A DNA stretch of 58,319 bases from Verrucomicrobiota bacterium (GTDB lineage Bacteria > Verrucomicrobiota > Verrucomicrobiia > Chthoniobacterales > UBA6821), in assembly GCA_021413925.1 (NCBI GenBank), contig JAIOPL010000019.1:1-58319 (forward strand). Reading direction: 5' to 3'. The notes under the pieces were generated by a model. That model worked only from the letters and a program-made list of their open reading frames with translations, did not search any database and was not told the origin of the DNA. A program made the translations under genes and the position numbers. Positions 17,599 through 26,753 of this stretch are shown here, one piece after another. The stretch's first letter is position 1. Each line of letters opens with the position of its first letter.

Positions 17599-19137
17599 AT
17601 GTCCGTAGAAATCCTCTCTCGCATCCAGTTCGCCCTCACAGTCTCCTTTCATTTCCTCTATCCGCCGATGACGATTGGCTTGGGAATGCTCTTGGTGATC
17701 ATGGAGGGACTTTACATCAAGACCAAGAATCCCCTCTTCCATCAGATGGCCCATTTCTGGACCCGGATCTTCGGACTGATCTTCGCCATCGGCGTTGCCA
17801 CAGGGATCGTCATGGAGTTTGAGTTCGGGACGAACTGGGCTGCCTACTCCCGCTTTGTCGGTGACATCTTCGGGAGCGCCCTTGCTGCGGAGGGCATCTT
17901 TGCCTTCTTCCTCGAGTCTGGATTCCTGGCATTGCTTCTCTTTGGTTGGGACAAGGTCGGTCCCAAGATGCACTTCTTCGCCACGTGCATGGTTTGCCTT
18001 GGATCGCATTTCAGCGCCATCTGGATCCTGATCGCCAATTCCTGGATGCAGACGCCTGCTGGATTCCATCTGGAGAAAATCACAGGCTTGGTCCACACCC
18101 GCCTTCCAGAGGGTTACATCGTCCAGTCTTCCGACATGGGTCATGTGCGCGCTGTGGTGGATAACTTCTGGGCCATGATCGCTAATCCCTCTTCCCTAAA
18201 CCGGATCTGTCACGTGGTCTTTGGTGCCTGGCTTGTGGGTGCTTTCCTTGTCATGAGTATCTGCGCTTGGTACCTGCTGAAGGGTCGCTTCACGGCCTTC
18301 GCCCGCAAATCAATGACAATAGCGGCCTGCTTCGCCGCCTTCACCACGATCCTCCAGTCGATCAGTGCAGATGCCACCGCTCGTGGCGTGGTTCGCACTC
18401 AACCGATCAAGCTGGCCTCCATGGAAGGAGTCTACGAGACCCGCGACTACACCCCGATGACCCTCTTCGGTTATGTCGACACCAAGAATCAGACCGTTCA
18501 TGGCCCGCAGATCCCGGCCCTCCTGAGCTTTCTCTGCTTTCATAATTTCAAGCAACCGGTGCAGGGACTTCTCTCAATGCCGAGCGACGAGTTCTTGGCA
18601 GCACGCAATCCCGGCCTCTCCAAGGAAAAGCTCGCCGAGATCAGGCCGAATTACTGGCCCGTTGTTGGGGCTGTCTTCCAGACCTATCATCTCATGATTT
18701 GCATCGGATCGGCGGTCTTCGGGCTCTCCTTCCTGGCGCTCACGCTTCTCTGGAGAGGCTGGCTCTTCAGGGCGGATAATCCCCTCATCCGGGCACTTCT
18801 CTGGGTCTATGTCTTCGCAGTGGCGGCCCCCCAGATCTGCATGCAGGCCGGTTGGTTCACTGCCGAGATGGGTCGTCAGCCTTGGATCGTCTACAACATG
18901 CTCAAGACCTCCGACGGCATCTCCAGAGCAGTGCATGCGAATCAGGTGGTCTTCTCGATCATTCTTTTTGCCCTGATCTACATCCTTCTTTTCATCACTT
19001 TCATCTATCTGCTGAACCGCAAGATCCAGCATGGTCCGGATGAGGATCAGGATCATCACACCAAGGCTCCAGGCTCGAGCGACGCCATAGCTGCAGGCCT
19101 CTTCACCCAGAAGGGCCGCGCTTCCAGTCAGGAGTAA
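17599..19137 (+). CDS. cydA: Cytochrome bd ubiquinol oxidase subunit I
   Basis: Membrane oxidase subunit of 512 residues that oxidises quinol and reduces oxygen with low- and high-spin b and d hemes. The His of SFHFLYPP (residue 18) is the b595/d-type ligand position, the GRQPWIVY signature is present near residue 424, and the family helices are complete. The C-terminal tail is short and polar. It forms an operon with cydB, 23 bp downstream. No cydDC or cydX gene is seen nearby. bd oxidase supports life at low oxygen and resists sulfide and nitric oxide. Confidence 0.96.
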   Translation: MSVEILSRIQFALTVSFHFLYPPMTIGLGMLLVIMEGLYIKTKNPLFHQMAHFWTRIFGLIFAIGVATGIVMEFEFGTNWAAYSRFVGDIFGSALAAEGIFAFFLESGFLALLLFGWDKVGPKMHFFATCMVCLGSHFSAIWILIANSWMQTPAGFHLEKITGLVHTRLPEGYIVQSSDMGHVRAVVDNFWAMIANPSSLNRICHVVFGAWLVGAFLVMSICAWYLLKGRFTAFARKSMTIAACFAAFTTILQSISADATARGVVRTQPIKLASMEGVYETRDYTPMTLFGYVDTKNQTVHGPQIPALLSFLCFHNFKQPVQGLLSMPSDEFLAARNPGLSKEKLAEIRPNYWPVVGAVFQTYHLMICIGSAVFGLSFLALTLLWRGWLFRADNPLIRALLWVYVFAVAAPQICMQAGWFTAEMGRQPWIVYNMLKTSDGISRAVHANQVVFSIILFALIYILLFITFIYLLNRKIQHGPDEDQDHHTKAPGSSDAIAAGLFTQKGRASSQE

Positions 19138-19160
19138 ACAACCCCTCCCCACTCCCAGCC

Positions 19161-20198
19161 ATGCATCATCTCTCCCATATTCTGAACCTGAACATCATCT
19201 GGTTCATCCTGGTTGGCATTCTTTTCACTGGTTACGCCATCCTGGACGGCTTCGACTTCGGTGTTGGAATCCTGCATCTCTTTGTCAAGAAGGACGAGGA
19301 TCGCCGTATTCTTCTGAACTCGATCGGCCCCGTCTGGGACGGAAACGAAGTCTGGCTTGTCACCGGCGGAGGAGCTCTCTTCGCCGCCTTCCCGGGAGCC
19401 TACGCGACGGTCTTCTCAGGATTCTACGATGCCTTCATGCTCCTGCTGGCCGCCCTGATCTTCCGGGCCGTGGCGATTGAGTTCCGCAGTAAGGAACCGG
19501 GAAAAGCCTGGAGGAGATCCTGGGATATCGCCTTCAGTGTCGCCAGTTTCCTAGCCGCCCTCCTGATCGGCGTTGCGATGGGCAATATCACCCGCGGCAT
19601 CCCCCTCGACAGTCAGGGTGATTTCACCGGCACGTTCCTAGGACTCCTCAACCCCTACTCCCTCTTGCTGGGAGTCATGGTGGTCGCACTCTTTGCGATG
19701 CACGGAGCCATCTTCCTTGTGCTGAAGACCGAAGGGGAACTCCAAGCCACGATCAAGAGCTGGGTGCCGCGTCTCATCGCCATCTTCCTTCTTTTGTTCC
19801 TAGCCTTCAATATCGCCACCTTCTTTGAGTGCCCTGATCTTGTGGCCGTCATGCTGACCCGTCCCTACGGATTCATCATCCTGGGGCTCGATATCGTGGC
19901 TGCCATTTCCATCGGATTGATGACGGCCAAGGGCTACGAGTTCGGTTCCTTCCTTATGTCCGCACTCACCATGGTTCTGCTCATGGCCGTGCTTGGGATC
20001 TCTTACTTCCCCCATATCGTCATGTCGTCCCCCAACCCGGGCAACAGCCTGACGATCTACAACAGTGCTTCCTCGCACAAGACGCTCGCCTACATGTTTA
20101 TCATTGCCTGCATCGGTGTACCGATCGTTCTGGCCTACACCGTCAGTATCTACTGGATCTTCCGCGGCAAGACCCGCTTGGGCCACGTGGGATACTAG
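19161..20198 (+). CDS. cydB: Cytochrome bd ubiquinol oxidase subunit II
   Basis: Membrane subunit of 345 residues paired with CydA. Signatures include GYAILDGFDFGVGIL at residues ~20-36 and WDGNEVWLVTGGGALFAAFP near residue 57, both characteristic of CydB. It has the usual set of transmembrane helices and ends in a short basic tail. The only gene downstream on this strand is a surface protein after 170 bp, so the operon is cydAB alone. A weak GAGCC/GGCTC hairpin follows at 20256-20274. Confidence 0.96.
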   Translation: MHHLSHILNLNIIWFILVGILFTGYAILDGFDFGVGILHLFVKKDEDRRILLNSIGPVWDGNEVWLVTGGGALFAAFPGAYATVFSGFYDAFMLLLAALIFRAVAIEFRSKEPGKAWRRSWDIAFSVASFLAALLIGVAMGNITRGIPLDSQGDFTGTFLGLLNPYSLLLGVMVVALFAMHGAIFLVLKTEGELQATIKSWVPRLIAIFLLLFLAFNIATFFECPDLVAVMLTRPYGFIILGLDIVAAISIGLMTAKGYEFGSFLMSALTMVLLMAVLGISYFPHIVMSSPNPGNSLTIYNSASSHKTLAYMFIIACIGVPIVLAYTVSIYWIFRGKTRLGHVGY

Positions 20199-20368
20199 TT
20201 TGGGAAAGTGGTGAAGCCTGAAAGCTGAAACCTGATTAGGAATTCAGAAAAATGAGAGCCTTGCGAAGAGGCTCGCAGAGACAAGGGGGTCTAGTTGTTT
20301 TGACTAGCCCTAGCTAAGACATACCCCATCTACCGGGTAGCAGATACGCGCCTTAGGATCGGCGCTAT

Positions 20369-23113
20369 ATGGAATGCCAGTGCCTATCCTATCATGTCTT
20401 TGCAAGCGTCTTGGTTGATTCCAGTCATTCCCGCACTTTTTTGCGGAATCTCGTTGTGCTTATCAGCCTGTTCCTACTTGTGATTGCACCATCGGCGAGC
20501 GCGACGACCTTTACATGGGATGGTAATGGTCCTAATGCAAACTGGAGTGCAACTGCGTCGGGTGGAAACCAGAACAATTGGACTGTGAAGAGATCCTTTC
20601 CAGGCAACAACAGCACCAACGATTATATTTTTGCAGGAACTCTAAACCTCAACAATACCAACGACTACACTAACCTCATCGCCACCAGCATTACCTTCAC
20701 CAATGGCGCGGGTGCTTTCATCCTCAACGGCAACAGCATCACGCTAGCCGGAGGCATCACGAACCTCTCGGCAAATCTACAGACCATCAATCTCGGGCTA
20801 ATTCTCTCTGGGAACGACATCGTCAACGCCTCGACCGCGAATATTCTTATCAGCTCCAAAGTCAGTGGCACCGGCACCCTCACTGCGGCAGGAGCTTCCA
20901 CACTCACCCTTTCGGCCTCCAACAGCTACTCCGGTGGTACAATCCTCAACGCCGGCACCCTCGCCATCAGCAACAACTACGCCCTTGGAACCGGTGCCCT
21001 CACCTTTGCGAGCAACAGCACGACGCTTCAGGCCCTGGCGAACCTTACCATCACTAACAACTACACGGTCGCCAACGGGGTGATCGGAAGTTTCAACATA
21101 GCCTTGGGTCTGACGCTTACCAACAGCGGTCTTATCAGCGGCGGCGGAACGATCCTGCTCACCAACGGAGGTACGCTTCTTCTCTCGGGATCGAACAGTT
21201 TCTTGTCGGATGCCAACATTGCCCAGGGCACTCTGACTATCGGGAACTCTTACGCCCTAGGCAGCACTAACAACGGCGTCTTTAACAATGGTACGCTGAA
21301 TCTCAACGGCTACTCCATCATCCTGGATGATGTTTACGGCTCCGGCACGATTACCAACTCCAGTACCACCCATAGCATCTTCACCATTGGTGTGAATAAC
21401 GGCTCAGGCACCTATACCGGTACGATCGCGGGAGGAAATGTAATCTCCCTTGTCAAGAACGGCACTGGCACCGAGATCCTCACTGCCTCCAATGCCTACA
21501 CGGGCGGAACCCACATCACTGCTGGTACAATCACGGTGGGCAACGCAAATGCTCTTGGAAACATCACTAACAACCTGACCAATAACGGGACGCTGAATCT
21601 GGCAGGCTTCTCCATCACCCAGGGTTCGCTAAGTGGAGCAGCTGGGATTGTGACCAACGGCATCGCGGGGAATGCGACTCTCACGGTTGGTGACAACAAC
21701 GCCTCGACCGCCTTTGCCGGATCACTGGTTGCCGGAACCGGAACCATTTCCCTCGTCAAGAACGGCACCGGCACCCTTACGCTCTCTGGAATCAATAGCT
21801 ACGAGGGGGGCACGTTGCTCAAAGGGGGAACTCTCAACATCAGCTCCGTCAACTCACTCGGTAAGGGCAGCCTTAGCATGAGCGGCATCGGCAAGACTAC
21901 CCTCGGCTACACTGGCGGATCTGCAACCTTCGCCAACACCATCAACGTCACCTCCGGCATAGGGTTGATCGACAACCTGAGCGGCAATGCCATGACACTC
22001 TCTGGTTCCTTGAACAACAGCGGCGGCACATTGGTACTGGCGAACGGCTCCTTCAACGTCAGCGGAAACATCTCCGGCTCCTCACTACTCTCCGACGTCT
22101 TTCTCTCTCACGCCAATGTTACTGTCTCGGGTGCGAACACCTACGCAGGGTCAACCGCGATCTTCAACGGATCAACCCTGAGTCTCGGCGTGGCGAACGC
22201 CATCCCGAGCAACACCATGGTGACGCTCGGTGCCTCTTCCGACCTTGGCTCCCAGATCAACAATCTGAATCTGAACGGTTACAACCAGAGCCTCACGGGC
22301 CTCACCAGCACGGGTAATGCTTACAACCAAGTGGTCAATACCAGCACCACCAACGCGATCTTGAGACTGAGCGGCACCTCCACCTTCAGCGGTTCACTGA
22401 ACGGAGGGAACCTCGGCCTCATGGTCGCCGGCGGCTCTGGCACGGTCACACTGACTGGCCGCAGCTCCTATACCGGAATCACGACCATCACCAGTGGCAC
22501 ACTTAACCTAAGTAGCACAGCGTTCCTCACGAACTCCTCCAGTGTGGTCGTTCAGAACGGCGGCACATTGCTCCTGAGCGGCTCCAATCAGGTGAATCCC
22601 AACGCAACCCTGACTCTCGGCGGCGGTGCACTCTCCATGGGTGGTAACGGCACTCTCGGCAATCGTGCCGCAGCCCAGACCTTCGCAAGCCTGACCCTAA
22701 CGGCCAACAGCTCTATCGATTTTGCGAATCTAAGTGGCATCTCAAAGCTGACATACGGGTCGATTACGATGGGACCCACCAATAAGCTGACCATCTTTAA
22801 CTGGAACGGAACCAGCCTATGGGGAACCACCTCGACGACAGGTGGAATTGGGCAATACACCCAGCTGATTGATTTCCTTGGATCCTCGGATTCCGGTGTA
22901 AACCTAGCCAACATCAGCTTCTATAGTGGGAATACAACTGGCAGCGGCTTCCTCGGCCACGGCGCTTTCTCAGGCACCCAGATCGTACCGGTACCCGAGC
23001 CCGGCGTGATCGCGTCAGCGGCTCTGCTCTCCGGTTGGATGCTCTGTTGGTTGTTCTTTGCCAACCGCGGAGTACTGATCAATCTGATCAATCGTCGTCC
23101 CTCCGCCTCATAA
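20369..23113 (+). CDS. Large PEP-CTERM protein with autotransporter-associated beta-strand repeats
   Basis: Secreted surface protein of 914 residues. After a signal peptide (hydrophobic NLVVLISLFLLVIAPSASA, residues ~27-45) it consists of repeated beta-strand units of the type GTGTLTLSGSNSYSGGTxLNxGTL (for example NGTGTLTLSGINSYEGGTLL and NGTGTEILTASNAYTGGTHI), which build a parallel beta-helix. It ends in a PEP-CTERM tail: VPEPGVIASAALLSGWMLCW, then a basic NRRPSAS. PEP-CTERM tails are processed by exosortases, none of which is in this window. Asn, Thr, Ser and Gly dominate. Likely an extracellular or exopolysaccharide-associated protein. Confidence 0.9.
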   Translation: MECQCLSYHVFASVLVDSSHSRTFLRNLVVLISLFLLVIAPSASATTFTWDGNGPNANWSATASGGNQNNWTVKRSFPGNNSTNDYIFAGTLNLNNTNDYTNLIATSITFTNGAGAFILNGNSITLAGGITNLSANLQTINLGLILSGNDIVNASTANILISSKVSGTGTLTAAGASTLTLSASNSYSGGTILNAGTLAISNNYALGTGALTFASNSTTLQALANLTITNNYTVANGVIGSFNIALGLTLTNSGLISGGGTILLTNGGTLLLSGSNSFLSDANIAQGTLTIGNSYALGSTNNGVFNNGTLNLNGYSIILDDVYGSGTITNSSTTHSIFTIGVNNGSGTYTGTIAGGNVISLVKNGTGTEILTASNAYTGGTHITAGTITVGNANALGNITNNLTNNGTLNLAGFSITQGSLSGAAGIVTNGIAGNATLTVGDNNASTAFAGSLVAGTGTISLVKNGTGTLTLSGINSYEGGTLLKGGTLNISSVNSLGKGSLSMSGIGKTTLGYTGGSATFANTINVTSGIGLIDNLSGNAMTLSGSLNNSGGTLVLANGSFNVSGNISGSSLLSDVFLSHANVTVSGANTYAGSTAIFNGSTLSLGVANAIPSNTMVTLGASSDLGSQINNLNLNGYNQSLTGLTSTGNAYNQVVNTSTTNAILRLSGTSTFSGSLNGGNLGLMVAGGSGTVTLTGRSSYTGITTITSGTLNLSSTAFLTNSSSVVVQNGGTLLLSGSNQVNPNATLTLGGGALSMGGNGTLGNRAAAQTFASLTLTANSSIDFANLSGISKLTYGSITMGPTNKLTIFNWNGTSLWGTTSTTGGIGQYTQLIDFLGSSDSGVNLANISFYSGNTTGSGFLGHGAFSGTQIVPVPEPGVIASAALLSGWMLCWLFFANRGVLINLINRRPSAS

Positions 23114-23168
23114 TTAGACTTTTTTCTTTCAGGTTTCAGGCCTCAGGTCTCATCCTTCCTCTCTACCC

Positions 23169-23206
23169 GGCGGTGTAGTCCAATGGCAGAGACAAGCGAC
23201 TTAAAA
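23169..23206 (+). repeat. attL: 38-bp copy of the 5' half of the tRNA gene
   Basis: Identical over 38 bases to the first 38 bases of the tRNA at 30744, from the acceptor strand GGCGGTG through the anticodon loop CTTAAAA, then diverging. It marks the left end of the integrative element. Because it lacks the 3' half it is not a functional tRNA. Confidence 0.9.
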
Positions 23207-23524
23207 CTGATTTTTGAGCTGTTTTTTGGGGTTTCATTGCGTTGACTCCATTGCCCCTAGAAGCCCATAAATAAAGGCTCTATGCCTGTTTAGCTAGTTT
23301 TTATGGGGTATGCCAGAATGGGGGGTCAAGTCGCACAAAAAGTCGCACAGACAAAAGCGATAACTGGTCATTTTTTAGCGGTTTTTCGAGTTTTTCGACA
23401 TTCTGTGCGACTTGTGCGACTTAGACTGAAGCGACTCCTTTTGAATATCTGATTGAATTCCTATAGATTCGCGGTCGATTCCCTTTGAATTGATCCATGC
23501 CCGTCTTTGGGCTACCTTCCCCCC
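23207..23524. promoter_or_regulatory. Left end of the element with four GTCGCACA sites
   Basis: Gene-free 318 bp. It holds two direct GTCGCACA octamers at 23330-23337 and 23342-23349 (12-bp period) and two inverted copies at 23404-23411 and 23413-23420. The same octamer occurs twice with the same 12-bp period beside the integrase start at the other end. This fits arm-type integrase binding sites, or operator sites for an element regulator. Confidence 0.7.
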
Positions 23525-23686
23525 ATGCCAGCGGTGAAGAAGCACAAGAAGGATTCCCAGACTACGTTTCGCATCCCTGCCGTCGAGCTGGCTCATCTAA
23601 AGAAGGTTGCAGAGTCTGAGGGGCGTTCTGTTCCCGATCTAATCCGTAGAGCAATCTCGAAGGCATACCCCATGCAGAAAAATTAG
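23525..23686 (+). CDS. Small ribbon-helix-helix DNA-binding protein
   Basis: Fifty-three codons. A basic leader (MPAVKKHKKDS) precedes a strand-helix-helix pattern: QTTFRIPAVELAHLKKVAES then GRSVPDLIRRAISKAYP, as in CopG/Arc-type proteins. It lies at the left end of the element beside the GTCGCACA sites, so it could be the element's repressor or an integration accessory factor. Too short to classify further. Confidence 0.6.
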   Translation: MPAVKKHKKDSQTTFRIPAVELAHLKKVAESEGRSVPDLIRRAISKAYPMQKN

Positions 23687-23779
23687 ACATTCCCCCGGCT
23701 CCCTTTTTTGGCTTGAAATGAACATCATTGGTATTCATTGGTTAGCTGTCTGGAATCATCCCGGCATAACAAAACAAAA

Positions 23780-23941
23780 ATGAATACTACCCCATGCATC
23801 ACACTCGACGCTGAAACCATTGCTGCCATTAAATCAGTCTTACGCTCGGAGGATAGGTTGCCGGGTGAGAGCGTGACGGATCAGGTGAAGCGGTTCGCGC
23901 TTGGAAGCATCCGAGTATTTCTGGCGGAATTGGCTGGGTAG
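23780..23941 (+). CDS. Small protein of the integrative element, unknown
   Basis: Fifty-three residues from the ATG at 23780 (an upstream in-frame ATG at 23738 gives a poorer leader). The sequence ITLDAETIAAIKSVLRSEDR ... VTDQVKRFALGSIRVFLAEL suggests a short strand followed by two helices, possibly another ribbon-helix-helix protein. Stop lies just before a strong bidirectional terminator. Function unknown. Confidence 0.5.
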   Translation: MNTTPCITLDAETIAAIKSVLRSEDRLPGESVTDQVKRFALGSIRVFLAELAG

Positions 23942-23949
23942 ATACAGAG

Positions 23950-23978
23950 AGGCCCCCGGTCATGGAGCCGGGGGCCTT
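23950..23978. terminator. Bidirectional terminator between converging element genes
   Basis: Perfect 9-bp stem GGCCCCCGG / CCGGGGGCC with an 8-base loop, flanked by short A and T runs. It separates the two plus-strand small genes from the minus-strand operon that ends at 24021. Confidence 0.8.
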
Positions 23979-24020
23979 CTGGTTAGGGCCCCGCCTTGCG
24001 GCGAGTATGATTTTTTTATA

Positions 24021-24506
24021 CTAGTAAATTTCTACGGCGGACCCGAAGCGAATCCATCCCGCGCTCTCGCGCTGCACGATCTCCTCTAGTTGCCGGGTGG
24101 TCGAAGCTTCAGGATCGTTGTGACTTATCTCAATCCCATGCTTCAAGCAAAGCTGGGCAAGCTCGATAACGATTTGGGCCTCTTTCTCAAGGCGAGCATC
24201 AAGGCGAATGCGGAGATATTCCCGGAAGGCTTCCCAGTTCGAGCGGCGGAATGCGTCGAGCGCGGCTGAGCTAGACGCGCACATGGAAACATAATCGCGG
24301 TCCAGCGGCCCCCCGTCCCTGCTCTGGGAGTGGGATTCAATATCGGCATCTGTAGCTAGGCCACTATGTACAAGGCTTTCCAAGCGGTCGCGCTCCATGC
24401 GGAACGATTCAACGCTCCAGCGGTCAACGGAGGATTGTAGTTCAGCCTCGCGCTTTACGATTACGCTGATGCTCTTTGGAATTACTGGGGTGGATTTTGT
24501 GGACAT
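24021..24506 (-). CDS. Element protein of unknown function (distal operon gene)
   Basis: Predicted soluble protein of 161 residues, largely helical and charged, with no motif I recognise. Segments such as ERDRLESLVHSG and FREYLRIRLDARLEKEAQIVIELAQLCLKHG suggest amphipathic helices. It is the last gene of the minus-strand run and is followed by the bidirectional terminator. It begins 24 bp after the stop of the next upstream gene, so co-transcription is likely. No viral structural similarity is evident. Confidence 0.5.
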   Translation of the reverse strand: MSTKSTPVIPKSISVIVKREAELQSSVDRWSVESFRMERDRLESLVHSGLATDADIESHSQSRDGGPLDRDYVSMCASSSAALDAFRRSNWEAFREYLRIRLDARLEKEAQIVIELAQLCLKHGIEISHNDPEASTTRQLEEIVQRESAGWIRFGSAVEIY

Positions 24507-24530
24507 TTTGGTGAGGTGGTGGGGTGGTGA

Positions 24531-24968
24531 TTACTTGCGGGTGATGCTGGCAACGATCTCTTGGCACTTGGCGCGATTTTCTACGGCAAGGGCGCGGCCC
24601 TGCTCGGCATCTTCTGGCGAGGAGTCCTTCAGCATTGCGTGGGCGTTGCTGCAAAGGAGTGCTAGTTGAGAATAAAAAACCGCCTCGGAAATCATCCCGG
24701 CAAGAGGCTTGCTAAATGCCATGCGCGATCCAACGAGCACGTCCCCGTTTATGCTGTGGAAGTCGAGAAACCGGCGGAGCGTTGTGGGCGTGGTCTTGCT
24801 GAGCTTGGCAACCTCGTCGTGCGTGATTGCCTGCATGACGGGACGCTTCGGGGCGTTCTTCTTGCGAAGGTCGATCCTGATACCGGCATGAAGCTTCTCG
24901 ATCTTGGCGAGCATCACGGGATTGCTCTGCACCAGCTTGCTGAGTTGGGAGAGTTGGGTGTTATTCAT
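24531..24968 (-). CDS. Element protein with helix-turn-helix-like segment, unknown
   Basis: Predicted protein of 145 residues. The middle contains ITHDEVAKLSKTTPTTLRRFLDFH, which has the spacing of a helix-turn-helix; the flanks are helical. Its start overlaps the stop of the small upstream gene (ATGAATAA), showing translational coupling. Possible DNA-binding accessory protein; no family recognised. Confidence 0.5.
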   Translation of the reverse strand: MNNTQLSQLSKLVQSNPVMLAKIEKLHAGIRIDLRKKNAPKRPVMQAITHDEVAKLSKTTPTTLRRFLDFHSINGDVLVGSRMAFSKPLAGMISEAVFYSQLALLCSNAHAMLKDSSPEDAEQGRALAVENRAKCQEIVASITRK

Positions 24969-25107
24969 TGCTCTTGGCTTTTGGGGTTGGAACTGGCGCG
25001 GGTGCTGGGGCCTCGGCTGGGAGGTGCTGTGTACCTTCGGGGCCGCGAACCTCGAAGCGGATAAAGGGGCGGGTCGATAAGATCATTTTGGGCGTACTCA
25101 ATTTCAT
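24961..25107 (-). CDS. Forty-eight-residue Pro-rich element protein, coupled
   Basis: Open frame MKLSTPKMILSTRPFIRFEV followed by an Ala/Pro-rich tail (AEAPAPAPVPTP). Its TAA overlaps the ATG of the next gene (AATGAATAA), and it follows the 25123 gene after 15 bp, so it fits neatly into the operon. Whether it encodes a working protein or only couples translation is unknown. Confidence 0.45.
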   Translation of the reverse strand: MKLSTPKMILSTRPFIRFEVRGPEGTQHLPAEAPAPAPVPTPKAKSNE

Positions 25108-25122
25108 TCCTTCACGGGTCTG

Positions 25123-25671
25123 TCAAACTGGCGGAGGGTTTTCACCACGCCTCAGTTTCTTTTCCGGGTGCATCGGTGCTTTCCTCCCGGTCGTGCCATG
25201 AACGGCCCGGCGCGTCTCCCATCCTGTCCGAACGCTTTCCTTATAGCTCTCCCGTGCTAGAACTGCCTTCTGTCCCCTAGCATGAAAAAAACCAAGCTGC
25301 TCCTCCAAGCTGCGAACGTGAAAAGACAAGATCGCCCGGCTAACTTTTAGCTGCTTTGCAATCTCGGAAAGCGGGCGTCTCCCCAGATCATGCCGGTCTG
25401 ATTGGAGCATCCATAATAAGCAGACGCAGCGGAGCCCAAGGGATTGAGCTGTTGAACCGCTAAGATTTACAGGCAGTAGGCTTTCAAGCGTTTGCTTGAG
25501 AAGATCCGATGATGCGGATGATCTCCCCTCGCGTTTCCAGTCCTGCTTTAGTCGCTCAGTCTCCGGGGTCTGAGGGTCGAACTCCTCAAGCAGATTTCGG
25601 TCGATCTCATCGTATGAGAAATTGAAGGCGGCGATGCTCGCATCGTTTTCAAAGGCGTGAAAGGATTCCAT
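25123..25671 (-). CDS. Helix-turn-helix regulator of the element
   Basis: Protein of 182 residues with an HTH near residues 100-130: RRPLSEIAKQLKVSRAILSFHVRSLEEQLGFF, of the type seen in winged-helix or sigma region 4-like domains. The N-terminal part is acidic and the C-terminus is basic and Pro-rich (RKAPMHPEKKLRRGENPPP). An 18-bp perfect palindrome lies about 120 bp upstream of its start and could be its own operator. Likely a transcriptional regulator of the downstream minus-strand genes. Confidence 0.6.
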   Translation of the reverse strand: MESFHAFENDASIAAFNFSYDEIDRNLLEEFDPQTPETERLKQDWKREGRSSASSDLLKQTLESLLPVNLSGSTAQSLGLRCVCLLWMLQSDRHDLGRRPLSEIAKQLKVSRAILSFHVRSLEEQLGFFHARGQKAVLARESYKESVRTGWETRRAVHGTTGRKAPMHPEKKLRRGENPPPV

Positions 25672-25787
25672 TCCCTGCGCGGCTTGTCAGATTGAAAGCG
25701 CGAGGATGCCCTGTAGCTCCTTTATTTATCAGATCAAGGGACTGAGCGCGGCCCCCAGCAAGAAGACTACTGGCGGCCTTTCTGGAA

Positions 25788-25805
25788 TGGGAACAATTGT
25801 TCCCA
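25788..25805. promoter_or_regulatory. 18-bp perfect palindrome TGGGAACAATTGTTCCCA, candidate operator
   Basis: Perfectly symmetrical 18-mer in the promoter-side spacer (25672-25895) of the helix-turn-helix gene at 25671. Its length and symmetry are typical of a dimeric repressor site. The regulator is not known; the adjacent HTH protein is the first candidate. Confidence 0.55.
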
Positions 25806-25895
25806 AATGGAAACCGATTATCTCAAGCCTTTTCATGCAGATTGCCTAGGAGTCATCCGTACCCCTTGGAGCTGCGGCGGCTAGGAGTCTCCTTA

Positions 25896-26099
25896 CTAGA
25901 GGGAATCCCTATCGGCCCGAACTGCGGCGGCGATCTTGGTGCGGAGTGCATCAGCCTTATCGTTGAGCTTGGAAAGCTGCCCCTCTAACTTGTCCCGCTC
26001 CTTGAGCTGGCGCGGGTCACCTCCATATATTTCAAACAGGTAAGAACGGAGCCTTTGCGCTCCGGGCGATAGGCGGTTGGGGTCGTAGGTCATGGTCAT
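25896..26099 (-). CDS. Small coiled-coil element protein
   Basis: Sixty-seven residues; the central KERDKLEGQLSKLNDKADAL has a heptad pattern typical of a coiled coil. Its start overlaps the stop of the terminase-small-like gene upstream (26096-26099, ATGA), so the two are translationally coupled. Its tight pairing with that gene suggests a complex, but no function is recognised. Confidence 0.5.
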   Translation of the reverse strand: MTMTYDPNRLSPGAQRLRSYLFEIYGGDPRQLKERDKLEGQLSKLNDKADALRTKIAAAVRADRDSL

Positions 26100-26584
26100 A
26101 AAGCTGAGTCGATAGGCTCTCCATCTCCCATATCGGCGCGGGTGCGCTCTACGGCGGCGAGGGCGGCGGATAGGACGCTGTTGCAGTAATCAGCTAGCGT
26201 TTGCTCGATGGCCTTTTGAGACTGATTGAAGAGGCGGGGGGAAAGTGTCTTTGGAGCGGTCGATAGCATTTGCTTAACGATCAAATGAGGCGGGCTGAAA
26301 ATGCGGTTTGCATCATGGGCGGTGATAAGTGTCTTTTCCAAAAGCGCGGCCTCGATCTTGGCGGCGCGGATTTGAGCGGTGAGGCGGTCGGCTTCTAAGT
26401 TCAGCTTGCGAAGTCTGGCCTCGGCAATAGGTGAAAGATCGGCTGAAGGGTTTTCGGAACCTTGCTCCTTTAAGATCGTAGATGCCCGGCGGCGGGTAAC
26501 GCCTAGCTCGCGCTCTAGCGCATCCAGCTTGTTATTGCGGGGGCGGCCTCCTTTGCTCCGGGGTAATGATCGCTGCTTGCTCAT
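26096..26584 (-). CDS. DNA-binding protein resembling phage terminase small subunits
   Basis: Protein of 162 residues. A basic N-terminus (KGGRPRNNK) leads into an HTH-like segment (LDALERELGVTRRRASTILKE). It is followed by a long helix (ARLRKLNLEADRLTAQIRAA) and then PAP-like spacing with LSPRLFNQSQKAIEQTLADY, the layout of Nu1-type terminase small subunits. No large terminase is present in the element. If the resemblance is real, this could serve packaging by a helper phage, or simply DNA recognition at the repeat region just upstream. The call is by pattern only. Confidence 0.4.
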   Translation of the reverse strand: MSKQRSLPRSKGGRPRNNKLDALERELGVTRRRASTILKEQGSENPSADLSPIAEARLRKLNLEADRLTAQIRAAKIEAALLEKTLITAHDANRIFSPPHLIVKQMLSTAPKTLSPRLFNQSQKAIEQTLADYCNSVLSAALAAVERTRADMGDGEPIDSAL

Positions 26585-26753
26585 GCTATGGGTGAGAGGT
26601 CAAACCGGGGTAATCGGAAACGCGCCTGCCGGGTTGCTTGGGCTTTCAATAAGAGTGCGCCCAACCGCAGGGAGATGATGATCGAAAAAGATTCCTTCCC
26701 GAAGCGGGGTCTTGCTGGCTTTCAAACCCTGACGATCATCATCACTTTCCAAG

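Noticed and set aside
17578-18144. Open frames antisense to cydA and cydB
   Set aside because: They are by-products of GC-biased third positions in strongly conserved membrane genes.
23164-23240. A second functional tRNA gene at the left end of the element
   Set aside because: Only the first 38 bases match; the 3' half does not pair and has no T arm, so it is the attachment-site copy.
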